Below, in pieces: positions 8,560-17,954 of a stretch of 64,000 nucleotides of DNA. The DNA is from Dinoroseobacter sp039192165 (GTDB lineage Bacteria; Pseudomonadota; Alphaproteobacteria; Rhodobacterales; Rhodobacteraceae). Where the stretch lies: positions 186,001 to 250,000 of the forward strand of contig JBCCXD010000001.1 of NCBI GenBank assembly GCA_039192165.1, read 5' to 3'. Under the pieces are notes generated by a model. It saw nothing but the letters and a program-made list of their open reading frames with translations, was not told where the DNA came from and ran no database searches. How positions within the stretch are numbered: the first letter of the stretch is position 1; the number at the start of each line of letters is the position of its first letter. The translations under genes were made by a program, and so were the position numbers.

Positions 8560-8629
8560 GACACAATCATTCCACCTCCCGCTTCCGCTGTATCCCGCGT
8601 TCCTGCGGGCAGGTCTGACGGGGGCTGGC

Positions 8630-9727
8630 ATGGCACTTGATCTCAGCATCACCCCTCCGGGCGTTCTGCCGGATACCGCGCTGCGGGCCCTGATCGAGAC
8701 CGGGGCGCTGGCGGCTGATATACCGATTACAGACGCGCAAATTCAACCTGCGAGCCTTGATCTACGCCTTGGATCAATAGCGTATCGCGTGCGCGCCTCG
8801 TTCCTTGCAGGACACGGTCAGACCGTCGCTGACCGGCTCGCTGACTTCGAAATGCATCGCGTTGATCTGTCGAACGGAGCCGTTCTGGAGAAAGGTTGCG
8901 TCTACCTTGTACCGCTCATGGAACGTCTCGCGCTGCCGGAGGGTGTCCAGGCTGTTGCGAACGCCAAAAGTTCCACCGGACGGCTCGACCTTCTGACCCG
9001 TACGATCACCGATAATGGGGTCGAGTTTGATCGTATTGCCCCCGGCTATACCGGGCCGCTTTATGCGGAAATCTGTCCTCGCTCTTTTTCCGTTTTGGTT
9101 CGGCCTGGCATGCGTCTGAACCAGATCCGGTTTCGCAAGGGCGAGGCCCGGCTTGACGACGACACGTTGCGTCAGCTGCACGCCGAAGATGGCCTTGTCT
9201 CGGGCACTGCACATATTGACGACGGATTGGGGTTCTCGGTCGATTTGAAACCCCAATCCGATACGCTGGTGGGCTACCGCGCCAAACCCCATACCGGGGT
9301 GATCGATCTGGACAATATCGGATACTATGACCCGTCAGAGTACTGGGAAGAGGTGCACAGTTCCACGGGTCAGATCATCCTCGATCCTGGGGCGTTTTAC
9401 ATCCTTGTCAGCCGGGAAGCGGTACATATTCCTCCGGAATATGCAGCCGAAATGGCCCCATATCTGGCCATGGTTGGCGAGTTTCGCGTGCACTACGCGG
9501 GGTTTTTCGATCCTGGCTTTGGCCATGCGCGGGCTGGTGGGTCCGGATCGCGCGGCGTGCTGGAAGTGCGCTGCCACGAGGCCCCGTTCGTTCTCGAACA
9601 CGGTCAGATCGTCGGGCGTTTGGTCTACGAACGCATGAGCGCCCAACCCGAGGTACTTTATGGTGCTGAAATCGCGTCGAATTATCAGGGCCAGGGTCTA
9701 AAGCTTTCTAAGCACTTCCGCAGCTGA
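8630..9727 (+). CDS. dcd: 2'-deoxycytidine 5'-triphosphate deaminase (double-length type)
   Basis: 365-residue dCTP deaminase, about twice the length of E. coli Dcd. It converts dCTP to dUTP for thymidylate synthesis. The first half holds the dUTPase-fold substrate motif NAKSSTGRLDLLTR and ITDNGVEFD. The second half holds AGFFDPGFG and LEVRCHEAPFVLEHGQ, which resemble the later motifs of the single-domain enzyme. The two halves thus look like a tandem duplication in which each copy keeps only part of the motif set. This long form is common in Rhodobacterales and related groups. ATG at 8630; the MFS gene starts 6 nt after the stop. Confidence 0.9.
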   Translation: MALDLSITPPGVLPDTALRALIETGALAADIPITDAQIQPASLDLRLGSIAYRVRASFLAGHGQTVADRLADFEMHRVDLSNGAVLEKGCVYLVPLMERLALPEGVQAVANAKSSTGRLDLLTRTITDNGVEFDRIAPGYTGPLYAEICPRSFSVLVRPGMRLNQIRFRKGEARLDDDTLRQLHAEDGLVSGTAHIDDGLGFSVDLKPQSDTLVGYRAKPHTGVIDLDNIGYYDPSEYWEEVHSSTGQIILDPGAFYILVSREAVHIPPEYAAEMAPYLAMVGEFRVHYAGFFDPGFGHARAGGSGSRGVLEVRCHEAPFVLEHGQIVGRLVYERMSAQPEVLYGAEIASNYQGQGLKLSKHFRS

Positions 9728-9733
9728 ACCGAG

Positions 9734-10873
9734 ATGAGCCGCCCTATTCTTCTGCTGCTCCTGTCTGTGGGGATCGTCGGCGTGACAGCGTTGATGCTCT
9801 CACCGATTGCATCAGCTGTGGCCGAGGGCTTACCAGGAGCAACCGCGGAAGGCGTGCTGCTGGGCGCGGCTGTCTACGGAGCGGCGACAGCCCTTTCAGC
9901 GTTGCTGTTTGCGCCACAGGCTGATCGCTTTGGCGCTGACAGGTCGCTGCAAGCGGCGCTTTGCGTGCTCGCGCTCGGGTTTGCCGGTGCGGCTATCTCT
10001 CCTTCTCTGACGGTTTTTGTGCTCGCTCAGGCGCTGCTCGGACTCGCCACAGGCCTCGCCCTGCCCTCGGCCTACGCGCTCGCGGCACATGCCGCGCCTG
10101 CGGGACGAGAGGCGCAAACGATGGGGCTTGTTCTGAGCGGCTGGACGCTCAGCCTTGTAGCAGGTGTCAGTCTGGCGGCTTTCGGCGCAGAGTTTCTGGG
10201 ATGGCGCACAATGTTCTTCGCGCTCGCGCTGATGGCGGCCGCCGTTCTGGTTGGCGTTCTGCGCACCGGGTTCGAGGCCCCGCGTGGGCGTGCCACCTCC
10301 CCCCTGACCGGGTTGCGTGTGCCAGGCATCGGCCGCGCTTTGGCGATGATGGGCGCGCTGATGCTGGGGTTCTATTTCACCTACACCTATATCGGCACTC
10401 ACGTGACGCAGACACTGGGACGTTCCACCGCCGAGGCCGGCCTTGTGCCGCTGATATATGGATTGGGCTTTGGCGCGACCACGCTTCTTGATCGCTATAT
10501 CGACCGGATCGGACCAGCCCGGACAGCGCGTCCGCTCTTTGCCTTTAACGTGGTTCTTTATATCGCGATGGCGATGGCCGCACCAAATTTCGGCGCGCTT
10601 TTGTTTCTGGCGTTCGTCTGGGGCTTCACCCAGCATCTGGGGCTTAATCTGGCTGTCGGGCGCCTGACCGCACTTGACCCAGCCCAGCGGGGTGCGATCC
10701 TCGGCCTCAACAGCTGCGTGACGTATACAATGGTGTTTATCGGTGCCGCCATTGGCGGCGTTTTCTTCTCGCAGTTGGGGTTTCCGGCGCTTCCGCTCTT
10801 CTCAGCCCTGTTGCTGGCATATATGGCGCTCGAGGCAGGCACACCAAGCGCATGGCGACAACACGCTCACTGA
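9734..10873 (+). CDS. MFS transporter
   Basis: 379-residue major facilitator with about 12 hydrophobic helices from residue 4 to the C-terminus. Motif-A-like APQADRFGADRSLQ follows TM2, and DRYIDRIGPARTARP lies in the equivalent place in the second half. It probably works as an inner-membrane drug/metabolite exporter of the Bcr/AraJ type; substrate unknown. It follows dcd by 6 nt and is probably cotranscribed. It converges with scpB with a 7-nt gap. Confidence 0.85.
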   Translation: MSRPILLLLLSVGIVGVTALMLSPIASAVAEGLPGATAEGVLLGAAVYGAATALSALLFAPQADRFGADRSLQAALCVLALGFAGAAISPSLTVFVLAQALLGLATGLALPSAYALAAHAAPAGREAQTMGLVLSGWTLSLVAGVSLAAFGAEFLGWRTMFFALALMAAAVLVGVLRTGFEAPRGRATSPLTGLRVPGIGRALAMMGALMLGFYFTYTYIGTHVTQTLGRSTAEAGLVPLIYGLGFGATTLLDRYIDRIGPARTARPLFAFNVVLYIAMAMAAPNFGALLFLAFVWGFTQHLGLNLAVGRLTALDPAQRGAILGLNSCVTYTMVFIGAAIGGVFFSQLGFPALPLFSALLLAYMALEAGTPSAWRQHAH

Positions 10874-10880
10874 TCCCGAG

Positions 10881-11543
10881 CTACTCTTCTTCAAACATAT
10901 CCGACTGGTCTTCTTCGCCGTCGCTCTCTGCGTCAGCGCTGTTTGGATCTACACCGCCTGGAGGGGGGCGACTTTCCAGCAGTCCCGCGGCGCGCAGGTC
11001 AGAGAGGCCGGGCAAATCGCGCGCGGATTCCAGCCCGAAATGATCGAGAAAGCTCTGCGTTGCAACGAACGTCACCGGGCGTCCAGGGGTCATGCGGCGA
11101 CGACCGAACTTGACCCATTCAAGCTCAATCAAAAGATCAAGCGTGCCCCTGCTGACAGACACGCCCCGGATCTCTTCAATCTCGGCGCGTGTGACGGGTT
11201 GGTGATACGCAATGATTGCCAACGTTTCGATTGCCGCACGGCTGAGTTTACGGGTCTCGACTGTTTCTTTCTGCATCAGAAAGCCAAGGTCGGGCGCCGT
11301 GCGGATCGCCCAGGCGTCGCCCACCCGGACAACAGCCACACCGCGACCCTCATAGCGCTTGCGCAATCGCTCCAGTGCCTCGGGCGCATCACAACCGTGC
11401 GGCAGCCGTGTGTGCAGCTCGCGCACTGAGATCGGCTCGGCCGTCGCGAACAGGATAGCTTCCACCATCCGCTCCTGCTCGCCCATCGGCGGAGCCTCAA
11501 ACAGGCTGTCGGTTTCGGGCTGGGTATCGGTCGGATCAGTCAT
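10881..11543 (-). CDS. scpB: Segregation and condensation protein B
   Basis: 220-residue ScpB, the winged-helix partner of ScpA in the SMC condensin complex that organises and segregates the chromosome. Core: EAILFATAEPISVRELHTRL, LSRAAIETLAIIAYHQPVTR and EIRGVSVSRGTLDLL. A family-typical acidic Asp/Glu tail ends the protein. Its start overlaps the scpA stop by 4 nt, indicating translational coupling. Many alphaproteobacteria have tatABC next; here the next gene is a convergent transporter. Confidence 0.95.
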   Translation of the reverse strand: MTDPTDTQPETDSLFEAPPMGEQERMVEAILFATAEPISVRELHTRLPHGCDAPEALERLRKRYEGRGVAVVRVGDAWAIRTAPDLGFLMQKETVETRKLSRAAIETLAIIAYHQPVTRAEIEEIRGVSVSRGTLDLLIELEWVKFGRRRMTPGRPVTFVATQSFLDHFGLESARDLPGLSDLRAAGLLESRPPPGGVDPNSADAESDGEEDQSDMFEEE

Positions 11544-12334
11544 ATCGCGTCGGGTCTTCTTTTGATCTGGATCGGGGAGAAGGTTTCCCCTTGTCGTAAT
11601 TCGATCTTGCCGGCCTTGGCCAATTCAAGCGAGGCTGCAAAGGTCGCGGCCGTGGCTGAACGGCGGCGCTTGGGATCCAGCGCCCAACCGTCCGGCAGGT
11701 ATGAAGCAAGCTCTGTCCAGTCTCCGGCAAAGCGGATGAGGCCCGACATTCGGTCCAGCGCCTGCTCCAGCGTCATGACACTGTCGCGGTCCATCGTGAA
11801 CGGGCGGAACTCGTCCTTTGTCCGGGTGCGGGCATAGGCTTGCATCAGATCAATCAAGGTCGCCGTATACGTCACCTTGCGCGATCGCGTGACATCCTCA
11901 GGGATGCCACGCTTGAAAAAATCCCGCCCCAAACGGTCGCGGGCCATCAGTTGCGCGGCAGAATTGCGCATCGCCTCCAGCCGTTCGAGCTGAAAAGCCA
12001 GGTGCGCGGCAAGTTCTTCCCCTGTGGGGCCGTCATCCGTGGGATCCGGCGGCAGCAGCAATCGAGACTTCAGGAAGGCAAGCCATGCCGCCATAACCAG
12101 ATAATCCGCCGCAAGTTCGATGCGCAACTTCTTGGCTTGCTCGACGAACGCGAGATATTGCTCTGCCAGTGCCAAAATCGAGACCTTGCGCAGATCAACC
12201 TTTTGGGTTCGCGATAGCTGTAACAACAGATCGAGCGGCCCTTCGAACCCGTCAACATCGACGATCAGGGCCTCAGCGGCGAGGCGCTCTTCCACGCTGA
12301 CGCGGGCGGGCTGGTCCCATTGCTCGTCGTTCAT
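11540..12334 (-). CDS. scpA: Segregation and condensation protein A
   Basis: 264-residue kleisin-type ScpA linking the SMC heads. The N-terminal SMC-binding region reads DVDGFEGPLDLLLQLSRTQKVDLRKVSI, and the C-terminal winged helix ends with FAASLELAKAGKIELRQGE. It sits between nagZ (41-nt gap) and scpB (4-nt overlap) on the same strand. Confidence 0.96.
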   Translation of the reverse strand: MNDEQWDQPARVSVEERLAAEALIVDVDGFEGPLDLLLQLSRTQKVDLRKVSILALAEQYLAFVEQAKKLRIELAADYLVMAAWLAFLKSRLLLPPDPTDDGPTGEELAAHLAFQLERLEAMRNSAAQLMARDRLGRDFFKRGIPEDVTRSRKVTYTATLIDLMQAYARTRTKDEFRPFTMDRDSVMTLEQALDRMSGLIRFAGDWTELASYLPDGWALDPKRRRSATAATFAASLELAKAGKIELRQGETFSPIQIKRRPDAI

Positions 12335-12375
12335 GTGGTCCTTTGGCGATCCGAAGGCTGCTCTGCGACGCGGGT

Positions 12376-13377
12376 TCAGATCCCACGTTCCAATGCCTCA
12401 AGTTCTGCCGCGCAGGCCGCGATGTCAACGGGTACAGGATCAGAGCCCTGCGGTAGGCGAGCTTTCAGCGCTGCCTCGGCGCGCTTAAGCGATGGTTCGG
12501 ACATTGGCCCAAGAGCCTCTGCGAGGGCCAGCATCTCAGGCATCTTGCCATTACAATGCAGGACAAGATCGCAACCGGCGGCTAAAGCAGCCTGCCCACG
12601 TGTGGCTACGTCTCCGCTTAGTGCCTCCATCGAGATGTCATCGGTCATCAGAAGACCTTTGAACCCGATCTCGTTCCGGATGAGTTCAATGATAACAGTG
12701 GATTGCGTCGCAGGACGCTCTGCGTCAAATGCCTCGTAGAGCACGTGAGCGCTCATGGCTATTGGCAGATCGTTCAGCGCCTTGAAGGGCGCAAAGTCGA
12801 CCGCGCGGAGATCGTTCGCAGACGCGTCGGTGCGCGGAAGCTCCAGATGGCTGTCGACCTGCGCGCGCCCATGGCCGGGTATGTGTTTAAGCACCGGCAA
12901 AACACCGCCCGCCATCTGCGCTTCGGCGAGCGTTCGACCGAGCTGGGCCACCGTCGTAGGGTCCGGGCCGTAGCAGCGATTGCGCAGAAAGGGATGCGTC
13001 TGCGGGGTCGCCACATCGACCATCGGGGTACAGTTCACATCGATCCCGACATCCCTGAGTTCGGCTGCAATCAGCCGTCCACGCAGCCAGAAGGCGCGGA
13101 CCGGGTCTCTGCTGCGCGCAAGTTCAAGAGGAGGAAGATAGCGCCGCCAACGCGGCGGCTGCATCCGCGCGACGCGCCCCCCTTCCTGATCAATGAGGAT
13201 GGGGGCGTCACGGCCCACGGCATCGCGCAAAGACGCACAAAGACCCCGCAGCTGATCTGGCGTCTCGACATTCCTGGCAAAAAGAATGAAGCCCCAGGGT
13301 TGGGTTTTCCGAAAGAACTCCGTTTCGTCGCGGGTCAGAACCGGGCCGCTGCACCCAAAAATACAGGACTGGCTCAT
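12376..13377 (-). CDS. nagZ: Beta-N-acetylhexosaminidase NagZ (GH3)
   Basis: 333-residue cytoplasmic GH3 enzyme that removes GlcNAc from muropeptides during peptidoglycan recycling. IDQEGGRVARM, the His/Asp catalytic signature KHIPGHGRAQVDSH and the nucleophile region LLMTDDISMEAL are all present. The open frame extends upstream to 13464, but the ATG at 13377 (MSQSCIFGCSGPVLTRDE) fits the family and avoids overlap with the SPOR gene, which ends 7 nt before it. Lies within the dgt-argS-SPOR-nagZ-scpAB run. Confidence 0.93.
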   Translation of the reverse strand: MSQSCIFGCSGPVLTRDETEFFRKTQPWGFILFARNVETPDQLRGLCASLRDAVGRDAPILIDQEGGRVARMQPPRWRRYLPPLELARSRDPVRAFWLRGRLIAAELRDVGIDVNCTPMVDVATPQTHPFLRNRCYGPDPTTVAQLGRTLAEAQMAGGVLPVLKHIPGHGRAQVDSHLELPRTDASANDLRAVDFAPFKALNDLPIAMSAHVLYEAFDAERPATQSTVIIELIRNEIGFKGLLMTDDISMEALSGDVATRGQAALAAGCDLVLHCNGKMPEMLALAEALGPMSEPSLKRAEAALKARLPQGSDPVPVDIAACAAELEALERGI

Positions 13378-13384
13378 CCCGGAG

Positions 13385-14359
13385 TCAAAACTGAACCGGT
13401 ACGCAATCCCGGTTTGCGGCCAGGAAGACCGAGCAGAAACGCTGCGCCTCTGCCATATCTGCAAATCCGGTCATACGCAGGCGATAGAACGCGGACGCGC
13501 CGTCACTTGACGGGAGAATGACCGGAGATTTTCCTGTCATATAGGGCCCGAAATCCTTGTTCAGACCTTCCCAGGCGGACCGGGCGTCTTCTTCGTTATC
13601 ATAGGCACGAAACTGAACCATGCGGGTTCCTGGCGACAGTGTGCTGGGGTCTACAAAAGCGCTTTGCGGGGAGACAGACGCCTCATCCTGCGAGGGCGCT
13701 TTCAGACTGGCCAAGCGCAGTTCAGAAGGACGCGCGCTAGGTCTGGGGGAACGGGCGACACCCGGCACCGTTGTCGGCACGATATCGGCGGTGGCTTCTT
13801 CTTCGGCCACGATCTCGGTCAGAAGCGCTTCCACCGCAAGGCCAGTGTCGCGGATCGGATCTTGCGCCGGCTCAGGCTGGTAGACAGCCTTCATCACCTG
13901 CGCTTCGGTCATAGCCGGATTTATCTGGGACGGCGCATCGGACGCTGTCGCGGGTGCCTCGGCCATCTGCGCAGATGGCGGAGTGGCGTCGCTAAGATCC
14001 AGCGGACGTGGCGCCAACATAATCTGCGCCGGCGCATCCGCTGCAACACCAGCAGCTTGCACCTGGTTGACCGCAAGTCCCTGGTAATCCGCCTGGCTTC
14101 CGCCAGGGTTTTCGGGTTGGATCCGCATCGGGCCGTCAAGCGCCCTCACGACCGGGACACCGGCCACATCGCGCAGCACCAGATCGTACGACCACATGCC
14201 AAGGCCCGCCATCAGAACAAGCGACGCAAGCCCGCCCACAAAGGTCAGGGCACCGCTTGTTGGTGCAATATCTTCGGATGTCTGAATATGCGACTCGTCA
14301 TATCCGGCGCCCGGATGGCCCCCACCCGCCGCATGGGCGTGCTGATCATAAAAGGTCAT
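13385..14359 (-). CDS. SPOR domain-containing membrane protein
   Basis: 324 residues: a cytoplasmic His/Gly-rich N-terminus, one transmembrane helix near residues 39-58, a long Ala/Pro-rich periplasmic linker, and a C-terminal SPOR domain from about 245 (VQFRAYDNEEDARSAWEGLN to the end). SPOR domains bind denuded glycan strands at division sites. This protein probably localises to the septum, though its partner enzyme is unknown. Location between argS and nagZ is conserved in Rhodobacteraceae. The ribosome site is weak (AGGATAATG). Confidence 0.88.
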   Translation of the reverse strand: MTFYDQHAHAAGGGHPGAGYDESHIQTSEDIAPTSGALTFVGGLASLVLMAGLGMWSYDLVLRDVAGVPVVRALDGPMRIQPENPGGSQADYQGLAVNQVQAAGVAADAPAQIMLAPRPLDLSDATPPSAQMAEAPATASDAPSQINPAMTEAQVMKAVYQPEPAQDPIRDTGLAVEALLTEIVAEEEATADIVPTTVPGVARSPRPSARPSELRLASLKAPSQDEASVSPQSAFVDPSTLSPGTRMVQFRAYDNEEDARSAWEGLNKDFGPYMTGKSPVILPSSDGASAFYRLRMTGFADMAEAQRFCSVFLAANRDCVPVQF

Positions 14360-14457
14360 TATCCTGCCTCTGCGCTCACCCCCGGCCTGAATTCCCGAAG
14401 GCGTCTTGACTGCTCAATCCCTCAGCAGCGGCGCGCAGTTTTTTTGGCTCTTTCGGC

Positions 14458-16203
14458 CTAGCGCAACTCTTCCACTGGGGTGACGCCGAGGATACCAAGA
14501 CCGTTTGAAAGCACAACAGCCGTGGCGCGCGCGAGCGCGATTTTCGCTTGTGTTGCGTTTGAGTCACCCTCCTGAACGAAGCGTAAATCGGGGTGATCGT
14601 TGCCTTTGTTCCAGAGTGCATGGAGATCCGATGCAATGTCGTAGAGCGCGAATGCAACGCGATGAGGTTCGTGCCCTCTGGCCGCAATTTCCACAAGGCG
14701 CGGCCAATCGGCCAGCTTGCGTGCAAGGGCCACTTCAGCGCTGTCTGCCAGAACAGGCAGGCCGCGCGCACTCAGGGTCGCATCGTCTACCGACACCCCC
14801 TGCTCGCGCGCTTTGCGCAGCACTGAGCATACCCGTGCATGGGCGTACTGCACGTAAAAAACAGGATTGTCTTTTGATTGCTCGAGAACCTTGTCGAAGT
14901 CAAAATCGAGCGGCGCATCGTTTTTGCGGGTCAGCATCACGAAGCGGGTCACATCAGGGCCCACCTGTTCGACCACGTCGCGCAAGGTCACAAAGGTCCC
15001 TGCCCGTTTCGACATCTTGAACGGCGCCCCATCCTTGAACAGACGCACCAGCTGCGTGAGCTTGATGTCAATTGGCACCTGCCCATCCGAGAGCGCGCTG
15101 ACAGCGGCTTTCATCCGTTTGACATAACCACCGTGGTCCGCGCCAAAGACATCAATCAGCGCGTCATAACCCCGTTGGATTTTATCGTAGTGATAGGCGA
15201 TGTCGGGCGCAAAGTAGGTCCAGCTGCCATCGGACTTCTTGATCGGCCGGTCCACATCATCGCCGTGTTCGGTCGATCGGAAGAGCGTCTGCTGGCGCGG
15301 CTCCCAATCCTCGGGAACCTTGCCCTTGGGCGGCTCCAGGACACCCTCATAGATCAGCCCTTTCGCGTCGAGCGCCGCAATTGCGGCTTCGATGCGACCG
15401 GTCCCGTAAAGCGACTTCTCGCTGAAGAACACGTCCATCGTGATATTGAGCGTCGCAAGATCAGCACGGATAAGATCCATCATCGCATCTGTTGCGAAAT
15501 CGCGAACATCGCGCAGCCAGACCTCTTCAGGCTGATCGACATAGGCGGCGCCGACCTTTTCTTTCAGAGACTGACCCACCGCAATAAGATAGTCGCCCGG
15601 GTAGCTTCCGTCCTCGAAAGCAACGTCCCGCCCGTGCGCCTCAAGATAGCGCAGATAGACCGAACGCGCGAGCACATCGACCTGCGCGCCACCGTCGTTG
15701 ATGTAGTATTCCCGCGTCACGTCGTAGCCGGCGAACGCCAGCAATGCGGCCAGTGCATCGCCGAAGACAGCACCGCGCGTATGTCCGACATGCAAGGGGC
15801 CGGTTGGGTTGGCCGAGACATATTCGACATTCACTTTCTGGCCCGCCCCAAGCAGGGATCGTCCATACCCTTTGCCAGCCAACAGGATATCGGTGACCAG
15901 TTGCTGCCACACGTCGCCTTCCAGCTTCAAATTGAGAAACCCGGGACCGGCAACGTCGGCGGCTGCAACCCGGGGATCATCAGCAAGCTTTTTTGCCAAC
16001 ACCTCCGCGATATCGCGCGGCTTTGACTTTGCCGGTTTGGCAAGCACCATCGCGGCATTTGTTGCCATGTCCCCATGCGCGGCGTCGCGCGGCGGCTCAA
16101 CCGCGACATGTGCAAAATCCAACCCGTCAGGCAGCGCGCCTTCGGCGGCCATCTCATTCAGCGCGGCGATCACCACGGTCCGCATTTCGGCAAAAAGGTT
16201 CAT
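14458..16203 (-). CDS. argS: Arginyl-tRNA synthetase
   Basis: 581-residue class I synthetase that charges tRNA-Arg. It has the HIGH-type motif PTGPLHVGHTRGAVFGD, the KMSK-type motif KMSKRAGTFVTL, an N-terminal Arg-S additional domain (about 1-90) and a C-terminal DALR domain ending LGVTPVEELR. Length is normal. ATG at 16203. The gene lies between dgt (125-nt gap) and the SPOR gene (98-nt gap) on the same strand. Confidence 0.97.
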   Translation of the reverse strand: MNLFAEMRTVVIAALNEMAAEGALPDGLDFAHVAVEPPRDAAHGDMATNAAMVLAKPAKSKPRDIAEVLAKKLADDPRVAAADVAGPGFLNLKLEGDVWQQLVTDILLAGKGYGRSLLGAGQKVNVEYVSANPTGPLHVGHTRGAVFGDALAALLAFAGYDVTREYYINDGGAQVDVLARSVYLRYLEAHGRDVAFEDGSYPGDYLIAVGQSLKEKVGAAYVDQPEEVWLRDVRDFATDAMMDLIRADLATLNITMDVFFSEKSLYGTGRIEAAIAALDAKGLIYEGVLEPPKGKVPEDWEPRQQTLFRSTEHGDDVDRPIKKSDGSWTYFAPDIAYHYDKIQRGYDALIDVFGADHGGYVKRMKAAVSALSDGQVPIDIKLTQLVRLFKDGAPFKMSKRAGTFVTLRDVVEQVGPDVTRFVMLTRKNDAPLDFDFDKVLEQSKDNPVFYVQYAHARVCSVLRKAREQGVSVDDATLSARGLPVLADSAEVALARKLADWPRLVEIAARGHEPHRVAFALYDIASDLHALWNKGNDHPDLRFVQEGDSNATQAKIALARATAVVLSNGLGILGVTPVEELR

Positions 16204-16328
16204 GCTCTGTCCTGCTCAAACTGCCCGGCGGGTTTGGCAAACCGGGCGCGTGCAGTCAAACTGAAAGACGGCACTCGGGACGCGCAAGGCAGGAATCTGA
16301 GTATTTTTGCAAAGAAGAAGGAGGCGCA

Positions 16329-17489
16329 TCATAAGGGCGGTGGCGCGGTTCCGGGATCGCAGAGCCGCCCATATTCCTGTAGCGCGAAGCGATCCGTCAT
16401 ACCGGCAATATAATCGGCAACGATCCGGGCCAGCGCAGTGTTCTCGGCTGCGGCCGATATCTGCGGCTGCCATCTGGCGGGCAACAGGACAGGATCGGCC
16501 ATATAGGCCGGGAAAAGAGCGCGAACAACGCCCGTCACTTCCGACCGCTTTTGCATCACAGTGGGAGCGCGGTACATATGCGCAAAGAGGAAGGCGCGGA
16601 TTTTCTCGAGATCAGCCGAAAGACGCGGCGAAAACTTTACAACCGGATAGCCCAGGTGCCGGACGTCCTCTGCGCTTTTCGGCGCGGCGTCATCAAGCTG
16701 CGCGCGCGAGGTTCCAATCACGTCGCTTACCATGACGCCGAATACCCTGCGAAGCGCTTCGTGGCGCCGACGTGTGGCCTCGAGGCCGGGAAACTTTGCG
16801 TCCACCTCCGCAAAGGCAGCGCCAACAATCGGCAGTTCAGTTAAATCAGCTTCAGTAAAGAGACCGGCCCGAAGCCCGTCAAGCAGATCGTGATTGTTAT
16901 ACGCTATATCGTCCGACAGCGCCGCAACCTGCGCTTCGGCACTCGCGAAGCTCGACAATTCCAGATCGAACTGCGCGTTCGCCGCTGCCAGACCGTAGGG
17001 AAGATCGCCGGTCACCGGCCCGTTGTGTTTGGCGATCCCTTCCAGCGTTTCCCAGGTTAAATTGAGCCCGTCAAAATCGGCGTAATGACGCTCCAGCCAT
17101 GTGACAATCCGAATGGCCTGCGCATTGTGGTCAAAGCCGCCAAAGGGGGCCATAAGTTCGTCAAGTGCGTCCTCACCGGTATGGCCGAACGGGGTGTGGC
17201 CAAGATCGTGAGCCAATGCGACCGCTTCCGTCAGCTCGGCGTTCAGGCCCAGAGCGCCAGCAATGGTCCGTGCAACTTGCGCAACCTCGATCGAGTGAGT
17301 GAGACGGGTCCGGAAGTAATCGCCCTCATGTTCGACAAAAACCTGTGTCTTGTGCTTCAGCCTGCGAAACGCACTTGAGTGGATAATCCTGTCCCGGTCG
17401 CGCTGAAAACAAGATCGGAAATCGCTTTCCTGTTCAGGGAAAAGCCGCCCGCGAGAGGCCGAGGGATCACATGCGTAAACCGCTCTCAT
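16329..17489 (-). CDS. dgt: Deoxyguanosinetriphosphate triphosphohydrolase-like protein
   Basis: 386-residue HD-domain dNTPase. FRTRLTHSIEVAQVARTIA and ALAHDLGHTPFGHTGED carry the metal-binding His/Asp residues, followed by FDHNAQAIRIV and LSDDIAYNNHDLLDG. The family cleaves dNTPs to nucleosides and triphosphate and tunes the dNTP pool. The short form without the E. coli Dgt insert is usual for alphaproteobacteria. Divergent from erpA (78-nt gap) and first in a run with argS. Confidence 0.93.
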   Translation of the reverse strand: MRAVYACDPSASRGRLFPEQESDFRSCFQRDRDRIIHSSAFRRLKHKTQVFVEHEGDYFRTRLTHSIEVAQVARTIAGALGLNAELTEAVALAHDLGHTPFGHTGEDALDELMAPFGGFDHNAQAIRIVTWLERHYADFDGLNLTWETLEGIAKHNGPVTGDLPYGLAAANAQFDLELSSFASAEAQVAALSDDIAYNNHDLLDGLRAGLFTEADLTELPIVGAAFAEVDAKFPGLEATRRRHEALRRVFGVMVSDVIGTSRAQLDDAAPKSAEDVRHLGYPVVKFSPRLSADLEKIRAFLFAHMYRAPTVMQKRSEVTGVVRALFPAYMADPVLLPARWQPQISAAAENTALARIVADYIAGMTDRFALQEYGRLCDPGTAPPPL

Positions 17490-17503
17490 TCCGTTGCCCG
17501 TTC

Positions 17504-17532
17504 TTGTCGCCCGTTTTTTCAGCCCTTATATT
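17504..17532 (+). promoter_or_regulatory. Promoter of erpA
   Basis: TTGTCG (17504-17509), a 17-nt spacer and TATATT (17527-17532) give a good sigma-70-type match. Transcription would start about 28 nt before the erpA ATG. The site lies in the short divergent dgt-erpA spacer. Confidence 0.55.
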
Positions 17533-17567
17533 GGCAACAGACCCGAATTGACAGTGATGGCACTTAG

Positions 17568-17900
17568 ATGACGCTGACCCTTCCTCCGACCGTAACCGAG
17601 CGTGCGTTTACGCGTCTGGCAGAAATCAATGCTGCAGCCGGCGAAGCCAAGGCCCTGCGCGTGGCCGTCGAGGGCGGAGGCTGTTCCGGGTTTCAGTATG
17701 ACATCAGCCTCGATGAACCCGCAACGGACGACCTTGTCCTTGAAGGCAATGGACAAAAAGTGGTGGTCGATGCGGTCTCGCTGCCGTTTCTGGAGAACGC
17801 GGTGATCGACTTCACAGAAGAACTGATTGGCGCGCGGTTTACGATCGAGAACCCCAATGCAAGCTCCAGCTGCGGCTGTGGCACCAGCTTCTCAATGTAA
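17568..17900 (+). CDS. erpA: Iron-sulfur cluster insertion protein ErpA (A-type carrier)
   Basis: 110-residue HesB/IscA-family carrier that delivers Fe-S clusters to apoproteins. The three ligand cysteines are seen in GGGCSGFQYD and SSSCGCGTSF. The N-terminal VTERAFTRLAEINAAAGEA is typical. It stands alone, divergent from dgt, and is followed by a clear terminator. ErpA is preferred over IscA because there is no isc/suf context. Confidence 0.9.
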   Translation: MTLTLPPTVTERAFTRLAEINAAAGEAKALRVAVEGGGCSGFQYDISLDEPATDDLVLEGNGQKVVVDAVSLPFLENAVIDFTEELIGARFTIENPNASSSCGCGTSFSM

Positions 17901-17927
17901 AAAACCCCGCGCCTGGGCCCGGGGTTT
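17901..17927 (+). terminator. Rho-independent terminator after erpA
   Basis: AAACCCCG (17902-17909) pairs with CGGGGTTT (17920-17927) across a 10-nt loop, directly after the erpA stop. DUF4167 converges from the other side, so the A/T-flanked stem may serve both strands. Confidence 0.75.
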
Positions 17928-17954
17928 CTGAAGTCTCAATACCTTTGGGATTTG

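Noticed and set aside
16231..16243. GGTTTGGCAAACC hairpin upstream of argS
   Set aside because: A short isolated palindrome with no second copy or recognised regulator; could be a chance stem.
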